Positions 1-5,306 of a stretch of 5,306 nucleotides of DNA are shown piece by piece. Numbering within the stretch: position 1 is the first letter of the stretch; each line of letters begins with the position of its first letter. The notes beneath the pieces were generated by a model. It was given only the letters and a program-made list of their open reading frames with translations, was not told the DNA's origin and ran no database searches. This DNA is from an uncultured Rhodocyclaceae bacterium (lineage in GTDB: Bacteria; Pseudomonadota; Gammaproteobacteria; Burkholderiales; Rhodocyclaceae): contig CAIYZZ010000300.1 of NCBI GenBank assembly GCA_903930805.1, positions 1-5,306 on the forward strand, written 5' to 3'. A program made the translations under genes and the position numbers.

Positions 1-802
1 CGACTACCTTGCCGAAGGTCGACAGGTCGGGCGTGATGCCGTACAGACCTTGAGCCGAAGCGGGGCCGACGCGGAAGCCGGTCATTACCTCGTCGAAGAT
101 CAGCACTGCGCCATGCTTTGTGCACAGTTCGCGCATCGCCTGGAGAAATTCGGGTTTGGGTGCGATCAGGTTCATGTTGCCGGCTACCGGCTCGACGATC
201 ACGCAGGCGACGCCGTCACCGTGCTTGGCGAAGGCATCGCGCAATTGTTGCGCATCGTTGTAGTCGAGCACCAACGTGTGCTGTGCCAGGTCGGCCGGCA
301 CGCCGGACGACGACGGATTACCGAAGGTGAGCATGCCAGAGCCGGCTTTCACCAGCAGACTGTCGGCATGGCCGTGGTAGCAACCTTCAAACTTGATGAG
401 GGTATCGCGGCCGGTAAAGCCGCGCGCGAGGCGAATGGCGCTCATCGTTGCCTCAGTGCCCGAGGACACCAGCCGCACCATCTCCATGCTCGGCACGCGC
501 TCTACCAGCAGTTCGGCGAGCTCTATCTCGCCTTCAGTCGGTGCGCCGAACGACAAACCTTTGGCGGCGGCCTCCTGCACGGCGCGTACGGTGTCGGGGT
601 CGGCATGGCCAAGGATCAGTGGCCCCCAAGAGCCGACATAGTCGATGTAACGCTTGCCGTCCGCATCCCAGACATAAGCGCCTTCGCCCCTAGCGAAAAA
701 GCGTGGCGTACCGCCGACGGAGCGGAAAGCGCGCACCGGCGAATTGACGCCGCCGGGAATGGTTTTTTGGGCACGGGCAAACAGGTCTTCATTGCGGGTC
801 AT
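1..802 (-). CDS. hemL: Glutamate-1-semialdehyde 2,1-aminomutase, partial (C-terminus beyond left edge)
   Basis: PLP-dependent cytoplasmic enzyme that isomerises glutamate-1-semialdehyde to 5-aminolevulinate, the last step of the C5 route to tetrapyrroles. Reading down from the ATG at 802-800 gives 267 intact codons. The N-terminus carries the family signature [12 protein letters not shown] (15-26). Next come the PLP phosphate-binding loop [16 protein letters not shown] (113-128), the CYHGHAD block (141-147), and the cofactor-contacting DEVMTGFR (237-244). The Schiff-base lysine of STFGK falls at 265, the same number as in E. coli HemL, which supports the chosen start. The window ends two codons later, so about 160 of the usual ~427 residues are missing. 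A modest ribosome site AGGGA lies 6 bases before the ATG. The gene is third in line behind thiD and thiE, 62 bases after thiE, and may be co-transcribed with them. No frameshift is seen. Assignment is secure; operon membership is inferred. Confidence 0.97.
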   Translation of the reverse strand, partial: MTRNEDLFARAQKTIPGGVNSPVRAFRSVGGTPRFFARGEGAYVWDADGKRYIDYVGSWGPLILGHADPDTVRAVQEAAAKGLSFGAPTEGEIELAELLVERVPSMEMVRLVSSGTEATMSAIRLARGFTGRDTLIKFEGCYHGHADSLLVKAGSGMLTFGNPSSSGVPADLAQHTLVLDYNDAQQLRDAFAKHGDGVACVIVEPVAGNMNLIAPKPEFLQAMRELCTKHGAVLIFDEVMTGFRVGPASAQGLYGITPDLSTFGKVV

Positions 803-808
803 CGGGGT

Positions 809-813
809 TCCCT
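809..813 (-). promoter_or_regulatory. Ribosome binding site of hemL
   Basis: The minus strand reads AGGGA, then six bases, then the hemL ATG. This is a moderate Shine-Dalgarno match at good spacing. It supports translation from 802 and suggests hemL is initiated on its own rather than only by coupling to thiE. Confidence 0.5.
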
Positions 814-864
814 AAAAAGTCGGCGCTGGCGGGACGGCCCTACACAAGGCTTCCCCGCCGCAAC

Positions 865-1518
865 TTACAGATGCTTGAACAGCTTCTGGAATTTTTCCGT
901 CTGGCTCTTGATGTCCATGGCGTCGAACAGGTCGGACAAAACTGCCAGCATGTCGGCACCGGCGGCGAGTACCTGCGGGGCATTGCGGGTGGTAATACCG
1001 CCGATCGCTACCACTGGCACCTTGAAGCGTTTTTTTGCCTCAGTGAGGGTTTCGAGCGAGGCGCGCGTCGCCTGTGGCTTGCTGGCGGAAGCGAACACGC
1101 TGCCGACGGCAATGTAGTCGGCGCCCGCCGCCACTGCCGCATCGGCAGCCGCGAGATCATCGTAGCAGGACACGCCGAGGATGCGTTTCGATCCCAGTGC
1201 GTTGCGCGCCGTGGCCAAGCCGCCGCCGATGATATCGTCGCGGCCGAGGTGTGCGCCATCGGCACCGATTTCGACCGCCAGCCAGACGTCGTCATTGATG
1301 ATCAGTTTTGCGCCGTGGGCGCGGCAGACGCGCAGCAACTCGGCGGCCTGGGCGCGTCGCAGCGGGGCGGGGGCAATCTTGTTGCGGTATTGCACCCACT
1401 TGACGCCGCCTTTGAGTGCGCTTTCGACCAGTGCCGACAGGCGCGGCAGCAGGTTGTCGTCCGGTGTCAGGGCGTAGAGACCGTGGAGGGAAGGGTTGGC
1501 TTCAGCCGACGCGGGCAT
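865..1518 (-). CDS. thiE: Thiamine-phosphate synthase (thiamine phosphate pyrophosphorylase)
   Basis: A TIM-barrel cytoplasmic enzyme that condenses hydroxymethylpyrimidine diphosphate with thiazole phosphate to give thiamine monophosphate and pyrophosphate. The 217-residue length is normal for the family. It opens with GLYALTPD (13-20). Substrate-binding VQYRNK (42-47) matches the family's Q-x-R-x-K. LIINDD (72-77) and GADGAHLGRDD (85-95) supply the expected Mg-binding acidic residues, probably D76 and D95. GSVFASASK (139-147) corresponds to the diphosphate-contacting loop usually written GPVFPTxTK. PVVAIGGIT (168-176) is the phosphate-binding strand and loop near the C-terminus. The start at 1518 is supported by an excellent ribosome site and lies 17 bases inside the end of thiD, so the two are likely translationally coupled. 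Its substrate is the product of the ThiD step. Function is assigned from motifs and is very likely correct. Confidence 0.96.
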   Translation of the reverse strand: MPASAEANPSLHGLYALTPDDNLLPRLSALVESALKGGVKWVQYRNKIAPAPLRRAQAAELLRVCRAHGAKLIINDDVWLAVEIGADGAHLGRDDIIGGGLATARNALGSKRILGVSCYDDLAAADAAVAAGADYIAVGSVFASASKPQATRASLETLTEAKKRFKVPVVAIGGITTRNAPQVLAAGADMLAVLSDLFDAMDIKSQTEKFQKLFKHL

Positions 1519-2383
1519 TATTCACCTCCAGCAAAGGTTCGGCGTGCGGGCTAGGAGCACGCCATAGACGGTGCGGCACATACTGGCCCATGCCCGGCCG
1601 AAAACCGGTGGCCAGGCTGTGCCAAGTGTAATGCTGGGCGGCGCGCACTGCTTCCGGCAGCGCCTGACCCCAGGCGAGGTTGGCGGCGATGGCCGAGGCT
1701 AATGTACAGCCGGAGCCATGATAGCTGCCGGGCAGCCGTTCCCATTCGTCGTGGCGCAGGGGACCGTGGGAGCCGAACAAGGTATTGATAACGCGCGGGC
1801 TATGTTCATGGGTACCCGTCACCAGCACATGAGCGCAGCCTGCGCCGATCAACCGGCGCGCACAGGCGGGCAGGCTCAGATTTTCCTGGCTCGAACCACC
1901 CAGTTCCTGCGCCATGCGGCGTGCCTCGAGGCTGTTGGGGGTAAGGATGTCGGTGAGCGGCAGCAGCAGCTCGATCATCGCACTGATGGTGTCTTCGTCG
2001 GCAAAGGCGTCACCCCGTCCCGAGGCCAGCACGGGGTCGAATACCACCGGTGTGTCGGGATAGTCGGAAAGCACCTCAGCCACAGCGGTGATCGCTTCGA
2101 TGCTGCCGAGCATGCCGAGCTTGAAGGCCGCAACCGGTATGTCCTCGAGCAGCGCGCGCGCCTGATCGGCGACCCAGCCACCCTCTATGGGCAGCATGTC
2201 CTCCACGCCCGTGGTGTCTTGCACCGTCAGCGCGGTGACCACCGTCAGCGGGTGGCAGCCATGCGCGGCCAGTGTCAGCAGGTCAGCTTGCAATCCGGCA
2301 CCGCAGGTGGGGTCGGAGGCGGCGAACGTCATGACGACAGGTGGCACAATAGCAGACGGGTGACGTAGCGAAATGCTGGGCAT
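1502..2383 (-). CDS. thiD: Hydroxymethylpyrimidine / phosphomethylpyrimidine kinase
   Basis: A ribokinase-fold cytoplasmic enzyme that phosphorylates HMP to HMP-P and then to HMP-PP, the pyrimidine substrate of ThiE. From the ATG at 2383 it has 293 residues. Evidence in order: AASDPTCGAGLQADLLT (21-37), the N-terminal substrate and fold signature; VTALTVQDT; VVFDPVLASGRGD; TPNSLEA, the usual segment before the helical half; VLVTGTHE; and HGSGCTLASAIAANLA near the C-terminus, with the anion-hole glycines, the family cysteine and the ATP-side residues. It is about 25 residues longer than the usual ~266, mainly through a C-terminal extension with a GMGQYVP motif. The open frame runs upstream to 2509, but that part would overlap the promoter region and pilG and does not look like ThiD. 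An internal ATG at 2332 is a weaker alternative start. No clear ribosome site precedes 2383. A cysteine (C27) stands where glycine is common in SDPxGGAG. Confidence 0.95.
   Translation of the reverse strand: MPSISLRHPSAIVPPVVMTFAASDPTCGAGLQADLLTLAAHGCHPLTVVTALTVQDTTGVEDMLPIEGGWVADQARALLEDIPVAAFKLGMLGSIEAITAVAEVLSDYPDTPVVFDPVLASGRGDAFADEDTISAMIELLLPLTDILTPNSLEARRMAQELGGSSQENLSLPACARRLIGAGCAHVLVTGTHEHSPRVINTLFGSHGPLRHDEWERLPGSYHGSGCTLASAIAANLAWGQALPEAVRAAQHYTWHSLATGFRPGMGQYVPHRLWRAPSPHAEPLLEVNNARVG
1522..1529 (-). promoter_or_regulatory. Strong Shine-Dalgarno site of thiE, inside the end of thiD
   Basis: The minus strand reads GGAGGTGA ahead of the thiE ATG, with six bases between GGAGG and the start codon. 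All eight bases match the 16S rRNA anti-Shine-Dalgarno sequence. It is the strongest ribosome site in the window and lies wholly within thiD codons, so it fixes the thiE start at 1518. Confidence 0.85.
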
Positions 2384-2399
2384 GGAATGTCTAATGGTA

Positions 2400-2425
2400 T
2401 TGCGGTAAGGGGCTTGCGGTATGAT
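2400..2425 (+). promoter_or_regulatory. Candidate promoter for pilGHIJ
   Basis: TATGAT at 2420-2425 matches the sigma-70 -10 consensus at five of six positions. The best upstream hexamer, TTGCGG at 2400-2405, sits only 14 bases away, shorter than the ideal 17; the hexamer at 17 bases (GTATTG) is poor. The promoter may therefore need an activator. Transcription would start near 2432, about 50 bases before the pilG ATG at 2483, which argues against the in-frame ATG at 2387. Confidence 0.35.
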
Positions 2426-2432
2426 GCTGACG

Positions 2433-2461
2433 ATTCTAACCGAAAGCCTCCAACCCAAAAC
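2433..2461 (-). promoter_or_regulatory. Candidate promoter for thiD(-thiE-hemL)
   Basis: On the minus strand a TAGAAT hexamer (2438-2433) matches the sigma-70 -10 consensus at five of six positions. No convincing -35 is visible; GTTTTG at a 17-base spacer or TTTTGG at 16 are poor matches. Transcription would begin near 2426, giving a leader of about 43 bases before the thiD ATG at 2383, so the longer thiD frame to 2509 could not be used from it. Assigned by eye only. Confidence 0.35.
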
Positions 2462-2482
2462 CGAAGGGTCGATTTCAGCAAA

Positions 2483-2887
2483 ATGAACGGCAAGTCGCAA
2501 GGTATGCACGACCTACAAGGTCTCAGGGTGATGGTGATCGACGATTCGAACACCATCCGCAAAAGCGCCGAACTCTTCCTCGCCGAGGCGGGTTGCCAGG
2601 TACTGCTGGCCGAGGATGGTTTCGACGCCCTGGCCAAAATTGCCGACCATGCACCGCACGTGGTGTTTTGCGACATCCTCATGCCGCGCCTTGACGGCTA
2701 CCAGACCTGCACCCTGATCAAGAAGAACCCGCGCTTCGCCGCAACGCCGGTGATCATGCTGTCGTCGAAAGATGGTCTGTTCGACCGTGCGCGCGGTCGG
2801 CTGGCCGGTTCGGACGAATACCTCACCAAGCCTTTTACCCGCGACACGCTGCTCCAGGCAGTTGCGACCTACGCCCGGCCAGTCTGA
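2483..2887 (+). CDS. pilG: Type IV pilus twitching motility response regulator PilG (CheY-like)
   Basis: A single receiver domain of 134 residues with no output domain. In the Pseudomonas Pil-Chp pathway PilG is phosphorylated by the ChpA kinase and promotes pilus extension and cAMP production. Receiver residues are complete: acidic pair D20-D21 in VMVIDDSNTIR, phospho-acceptor D64 in VVFCDILMPRLDGYQTC, switch S94 in PVIMLSSKDGLFDRA, aromatic Y113, and conserved K116 in EYLTKPF. The stretches DGFDALAKIAD and SSKDGLFD are typical of PilG rather than generic CheY. Length is close to the 135 residues of Pseudomonas PilG. The start is uncertain: ATG 2483 gives the family length, while ATG 2504 (127 residues, beginning MHDLQGLRV) also fits the domain edge. 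Neither has a well-placed ribosome site. The upstream in-frame ATG at 2387 precedes the predicted promoter and adds unconserved residues. First gene of the pil operon, 3 bases before pilH. Confidence 0.93.
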   Translation: MNGKSQGMHDLQGLRVMVIDDSNTIRKSAELFLAEAGCQVLLAEDGFDALAKIADHAPHVVFCDILMPRLDGYQTCTLIKKNPRFAATPVIMLSSKDGLFDRARGRLAGSDEYLTKPFTRDTLLQAVATYARPV

Positions 2888-2890
2888 CCC

Positions 2891-3256
2891 ATGCCAATCC
2901 AGCGCATTCTCATCGTCGACGACTCGCCCGTGGAACGCCACATTCTCACCGAGGTACTGACGGGCAACGGCTATGCCGTTTCCATTGCCACCGACGGCAC
3001 CCAGGGTGTCGAGGCGGCCAGGCGCGAACAGCCCGACCTCATCATCATGGACGTGGTGATGCCCGGCATGAACGGTTTCCAGGCCACCCGCGCGCTCAAT
3101 CGCGACGAGACCACGCGGCATATCCCGGTGATCCTGTGCACCACCAAGAACGAAGAGACCGACAAGATCTGGGGTATGCGCCAGGGCGCGCAGGACTACG
3201 TCACCAAGCCGATCGACCCAGCTACCCTGCTGGCCAAGATCGCCGCGCTGGGTTAG
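2891..3256 (+). CDS. pilH: Type IV pilus twitching motility response regulator PilH (CheY-like)
   Basis: A 121-residue single receiver domain, the usual size of PilH. In Pseudomonas PilH opposes PilG, being linked to pilus retraction and acting as a phosphate sink for the ChpA kinase. Key residues: D10-D11 in ILIVDDSPVER, phospho-acceptor D54 in IIMDVVMPGMNGFQATR, switch T84 in PVILCTTKNEETDKIWG, Y103, and K106 in DYVTKP. The segment TKNEETDKIWGMRQGAQDY is characteristic of PilH and separates it from PilG, which carries SSKDGLFD there. It starts 3 bases after pilG and ends 8 bases before pilI. No Shine-Dalgarno match is seen before its ATG, so translation probably depends on ribosomes finishing pilG. 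Both regulators look able to be phosphorylated. Confidence 0.94.
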   Translation: MPIQRILIVDDSPVERHILTEVLTGNGYAVSIATDGTQGVEAARREQPDLIIMDVVMPGMNGFQATRALNRDETTRHIPVILCTTKNEETDKIWGMRQGAQDYVTKPIDPATLLAKIAALG

Positions 3257-3264
3257 TCAGTCCC

Positions 3265-3792
3265 ATGGCCAAGCGCATCGATCTGCGCGCCTACCAGGAA
3301 AGTATTGCCAGCCGGCTGGCCGCTGCTCAGGCTGGCGGTGGGGTGCCTGCGCTGCTCGGTTTCGCGGCGGGTGAGGTACGCTGGCTGATCGATCTGCCAG
3401 CGGCCGGCGAGGTGTTGCCACTGCCGGCGCTGACCGCCGTGCCATTGACGCAGGCGTGGTTCGCCGGACTGGCCAACGTGCATGGTGAATTGCAATCGGT
3501 GGTCGATTTCTCGGTGTTTTGCGGCGGGTCGCCGACGCCGCGCGATGCGGCAGCCCGCATTTTGCGTGTCGGTACGCGCCACGGCATCAATGCGGCCCTG
3601 CTGGTCACCCGCGTGCATGGCCTCAAGCGCAGCGACTCACTGTTTGCCGCCGAGGCGGATGGCACGCCCGCGCCCGCCTGGCACGGCGAGGTGTTTACCG
3701 ATACTCAGGGGCAGCACTGGACACATCTGGAACTCGACCAGTTGCTCGCCGATTCCCGTTTTCTCGATGCCGCCTTGCCGGAGAACCTGTAA
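3265..3792 (+). CDS. pilI: CheW-like adaptor protein PilI of the type IV pilus chemosensory system
   Basis: A 175-residue soluble protein with one CheW-like domain, expected to link the PilJ receptor to the ChpA histidine kinase at the cell pole. A short N-terminal helix ([17 protein letters not shown], 6-22) precedes the domain, as in other PilI proteins. The best conserved block is [19 protein letters not shown] (59-77) followed by SVVDF (78-82), matching the CheW pattern of a Trp-Phe-x-Gly, then Asn-x-x-Gly, then a VVD strand. The C-terminal half ends with [17 protein letters not shown], also usual for PilI. Length is near the 178 residues of the Pseudomonas protein. The frame is open upstream to 3136, but that part lies inside pilH, so ATG 3265 is preferred. 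No ribosome site is visible for it. Its stop shares one base with the pilJ start. Identity rests on the weakly conserved CheW fold plus firm gene context. Confidence 0.9.
   Translation: MAKRIDLRAYQESIASRLAAAQAGGGVPALLGFAAGEVRWLIDLPAAGEVLPLPALTAVPLTQAWFAGLANVHGELQSVVDFSVFCGGSPTPRDAAARILRVGTRHGINAALLVTRVHGLKRSDSLFAAEADGTPAPAWHGEVFTDTQGQHWTHLELDQLLADSRFLDAALPENL
3780..3783 (+). promoter_or_regulatory. Ribosome binding site of pilJ
   Basis: GGAG lies eight bases before the pilJ ATG, within the last codons of pilI. Together with the TAATG stop-start overlap this supports the pilJ start at 3792 and coupled translation with pilI. Confidence 0.55.
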
Positions 3793-5306
3793 TGGCCCTC
3801 AGTTTCAAGCTGCCCACGCTTAACAAGACTGCGACGCCGACCAAACGCGGACTTTCGCTCGGCCTCGAATTGCAGATTCTCGGCACGACATTCCTGCTGT
3901 TTCTGGTCATTGCCACTTACATCGTCTTTGTCGACAGTCGTACTGCCAGCTATACCGCCGCCTACATCGCCGGCACCGGGCAGCTACGCACGCTCAATCA
4001 GCAGATCGGCAAGGCCACCTGGGCGGCCATGGCGGCGGGTGACGCAGCAGGGCTCAAAGAACTGGCGCAGGCGCGTGATAATTTCAACCTTACGCTCAAC
4101 CGCCTGACCACCGGCGGCGATTTCGAGGGCAGCGTCATTCCACCCACCGGTGAGCAGGGGCGTGCCGCGCTTGATAATTTGCGTACAACCTGGAATACCC
4201 ACGAACGAAATATTGCACTGCTGGTGGCCCATGATGCGCAGATGGCAAGCATTGCCGCCGGGCAGGCACCGCCGACCCTCGTTGCCGATGCCGCCGCCGC
4301 CCTGCTGAAAGATAGCGCCACGCTCGATGCCGCAGCGGCACGCCTGAGCCAGGACTATGCCCGTGCGCTCGAGGGCCGCGAGTTGCGTACCGGCATCGCT
4401 ACCGTGCTGGGTTCGCTGGCCCTTGGCCTTCTGGTGTTGATGTTCAAGGTGTTCAACGACGACGCCACGGCACGCCAGGCGGAGACCGAACGCCAGCGCC
4501 GCGTTGCCGAGGCGGCGAAAGATGCCACGCAGGAGGCCATCCTGCGGCTGATGAACGAGATGGGCGACCTCGCCGGCGGCGACCTCACTACCCGCGCCAC
4601 CGTGACCGAGGACATCACCGGTGCCATTGCCGATTCGGTGAACTACACTATCGAAGAATTGGCCGTGCTGGTGAAACGCATCAACGACGCTGCGCATCGT
4701 GTAGATGGCGCGACACGCGACGCCCAGGCCACCTCTGAAACCTTGCTAACTGCTTCCGACCGGCAGTCAGGGGAGATCCGTGCCGCCGGCGGGCAGGTCA
4801 ACGCACTGGCGGATTCGCTGTACGGTGTTTCCAACCGCGCGGGCGAAACGGCAGACGTTGCGCGTTCTTCGCTGACCGCCGCCGACAAGGGCGATGCCGC
4901 CGTGTCTGCGGCCATCGTCGGCATGAATGATATTCGCGGCCAGATTCAGGAAACCTCGAAACGTATCAAAAGGCTGGGCGAATCCTCGCAGGAGATCGGC
5001 GAGATCGTCGAGCTGATTTCGGACATTACCGAGCAGACCAACGTGCTGGCGCTGAACGCCGCCATCCAGGCCGCCAGCGCGGGTGTCGCCGGCCGCGGGT
5101 TTGCTGTGGTGGCCGAGGAAGTGCAGCGACTGGCGGAGCGCTCCGGTGAGGCGACGCGCGAAATCGCCGCCATCGTCAAGGTTATTCAGGCGGACACCCA
5201 CGATGCGGTAGCGGCAATGGAGCACTCGACCCTTGGCGTTGTCGAGGGCGCACGCCGTTCCGCTGCCGCCGGCCAGGCACTCGCCGAAATTCGCGAAGTA
5301 ACGACG
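3792..5306 (+). CDS. pilJ: Type IV pilus methyl-accepting chemoreceptor PilJ, partial (C-terminus beyond right edge)
   Basis: Inner-membrane receptor of the Pil-Chp pathway, thought to sense pilus or surface state and control the ChpA kinase through PilI. 505 codons are present; Pseudomonas PilJ has 682 residues, so roughly a quarter is missing. Order of parts: basic cytoplasmic N-terminus (1-26); first membrane helix (about 27-47); periplasmic helical PilJ-type sensor (about 48-198), with [14 protein letters not shown] near its start; second membrane helix (about 202-221); HAMP-like segment (about 222-305) containing [14 protein letters not shown] and [17 protein letters not shown], characteristic of PilJ; then the long cytoplasmic signalling coil. 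The kinase-control hairpin is visible at about 410-455: [17 protein letters not shown], then [18 protein letters not shown]. It overlaps the pilI stop by one base. At the hairpin tip V432 replaces the usual glutamate of the AGE-x-GRGF motif. No frameshift is seen. Confidence 0.95.
   Translation, partial: MALSFKLPTLNKTATPTKRGLSLGLELQILGTTFLLFLVIATYIVFVDSRTASYTAAYIAGTGQLRTLNQQIGKATWAAMAAGDAAGLKELAQARDNFNLTLNRLTTGGDFEGSVIPPTGEQGRAALDNLRTTWNTHERNIALLVAHDAQMASIAAGQAPPTLVADAAAALLKDSATLDAAAARLSQDYARALEGRELRTGIATVLGSLALGLLVLMFKVFNDDATARQAETERQRRVAEAAKDATQEAILRLMNEMGDLAGGDLTTRATVTEDITGAIADSVNYTIEELAVLVKRINDAAHRVDGATRDAQATSETLLTASDRQSGEIRAAGGQVNALADSLYGVSNRAGETADVARSSLTAADKGDAAVSAAIVGMNDIRGQIQETSKRIKRLGESSQEIGEIVELISDITEQTNVLALNAAIQAASAGVAGRGFAVVAEEVQRLAERSGEATREIAAIVKVIQADTHDAVAAMEHSTLGVVEGARRSAAAGQALAEIREVTT

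Larger units (their letters stand above)
2384..2482. other. Divergent intergenic region between thiD and pilG
   Basis: This 99-base stretch is the only divergent gap in the window. It holds the two oppositely directed candidate -10 boxes and two small direct repeats: TTGCGGTA at 2400-2407 and 2414-2421, and AACCGAA at 2438-2444 and 2459-2465. I found no TPP riboswitch core ahead of thiD, no inverted repeat strong enough to call an operator, and no credible small gene. Confidence 0.6.

Noticed and set aside
811..862. Terminator between thiE and hemL
   Set aside because: A 6-base GC stem (828-833 with 854-859) is followed by a short T run on the minus strand, but the loop is 20 bases and the T run starts about 10 bases after the stem. 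It is not a convincing intrinsic terminator, though weak attenuation cannot be excluded.
50..1117. A 355-codon open frame on the plus strand across hemL and thiE
   Set aside because: It is antisense to two securely identified genes, spans their junction, and its translation resembles no family. Long antisense frames are expected with this GC-rich codon use.
871..1554. A 227-codon plus-strand open frame opposite thiE
   Set aside because: It mirrors the thiE codons, and its composition (rich in Gly, Ala, Arg, His and Gln) is that of an antisense shadow.
1718..2368. A 216-codon plus-strand open frame opposite thiD
   Set aside because: Fully antisense to thiD, with no recognisable domain and no ribosome site noted.
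2384..2460. TPP riboswitch ahead of thiD
   Set aside because: The leader is about 43 bases, too short for the aptamer, and neither the CTGAGA element nor the partner THI-box core is present on the minus strand.
2387..2482. N-terminal extension of pilG starting at ATG 2387
   Set aside because: The extra 32 residues are not PilG-like, and the start lies upstream of the candidate pilG -10 box.
2384..2509. N-terminal extension of thiD up to 2509, giving 335 residues
   Set aside because: It would include the intergenic region and overlap the pilG start. The added residues are not conserved ThiD sequence, and the candidate promoter lies within them.
2513..3121. A 202-codon minus-strand open frame opposite pilG and pilH
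   Set aside because: It crosses the boundary of two clear receiver-domain genes and looks like a reverse-frame artefact.
3984..4697. A 237-codon minus-strand open frame opposite pilJ
   Set aside because: Antisense to an intact PilJ reading frame with membrane helices and HAMP segment; no protein family is evident.

Overview
The window looks like an ordinary chromosomal segment of a GC-rich betaproteobacterium. The protein family variants, the tight gene packing, and the pairing of thiamine and heme cofactor genes with a divergent Pil-Chp (type IV pilus chemosensory) cluster all point that way. The genus cannot be named from this sequence alone. I see no insertion sequence, tRNA, rRNA, CRISPR array or prophage gene. 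Apart from the 99-base divergent intergenic region and a 62-base thiE-hemL gap, the window is coding.

Left half, minus strand (about 2383 down to 1): thiD, thiE and hemL read leftwards. ThiD phosphorylates the thiamine pyrimidine. ThiE joins that pyrimidine diphosphate to the thiazole phosphate, making thiamine monophosphate. HemL makes 5-aminolevulinate for heme and other tetrapyrroles. thiD and thiE overlap by 17 bases, and thiE has a very strong ribosome binding site inside the end of thiD. hemL follows after 62 bases and runs off the left edge just after its catalytic PLP lysine (K265).

Centre (2384-2482): a short divergent promoter region. It holds one candidate -10 box for each direction, 7 bases apart, and two small direct repeats. 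No TPP riboswitch is recognisable ahead of thiD.

Right half, plus strand (2483 to the right edge): pilG, pilH, pilI and the first 505 codons of pilJ form a tightly packed operon (gaps of 3 and 8 bases, then a 1-base overlap). PilJ is the membrane receptor. PilI is the CheW-type adaptor that would couple it to a CheA-type kinase (ChpA/PilL), expected beyond the right edge. PilG and PilH are the two CheY-like outputs that in Pseudomonas control pilus extension and retraction, cAMP and twitching motility.

I did not find a previously undescribed system. The points most worth a second look are the overlapping divergent promoters, the loss of the usual glutamate at the PilJ hairpin tip, and the absence of any visible ribosome binding site for pilH and pilI.
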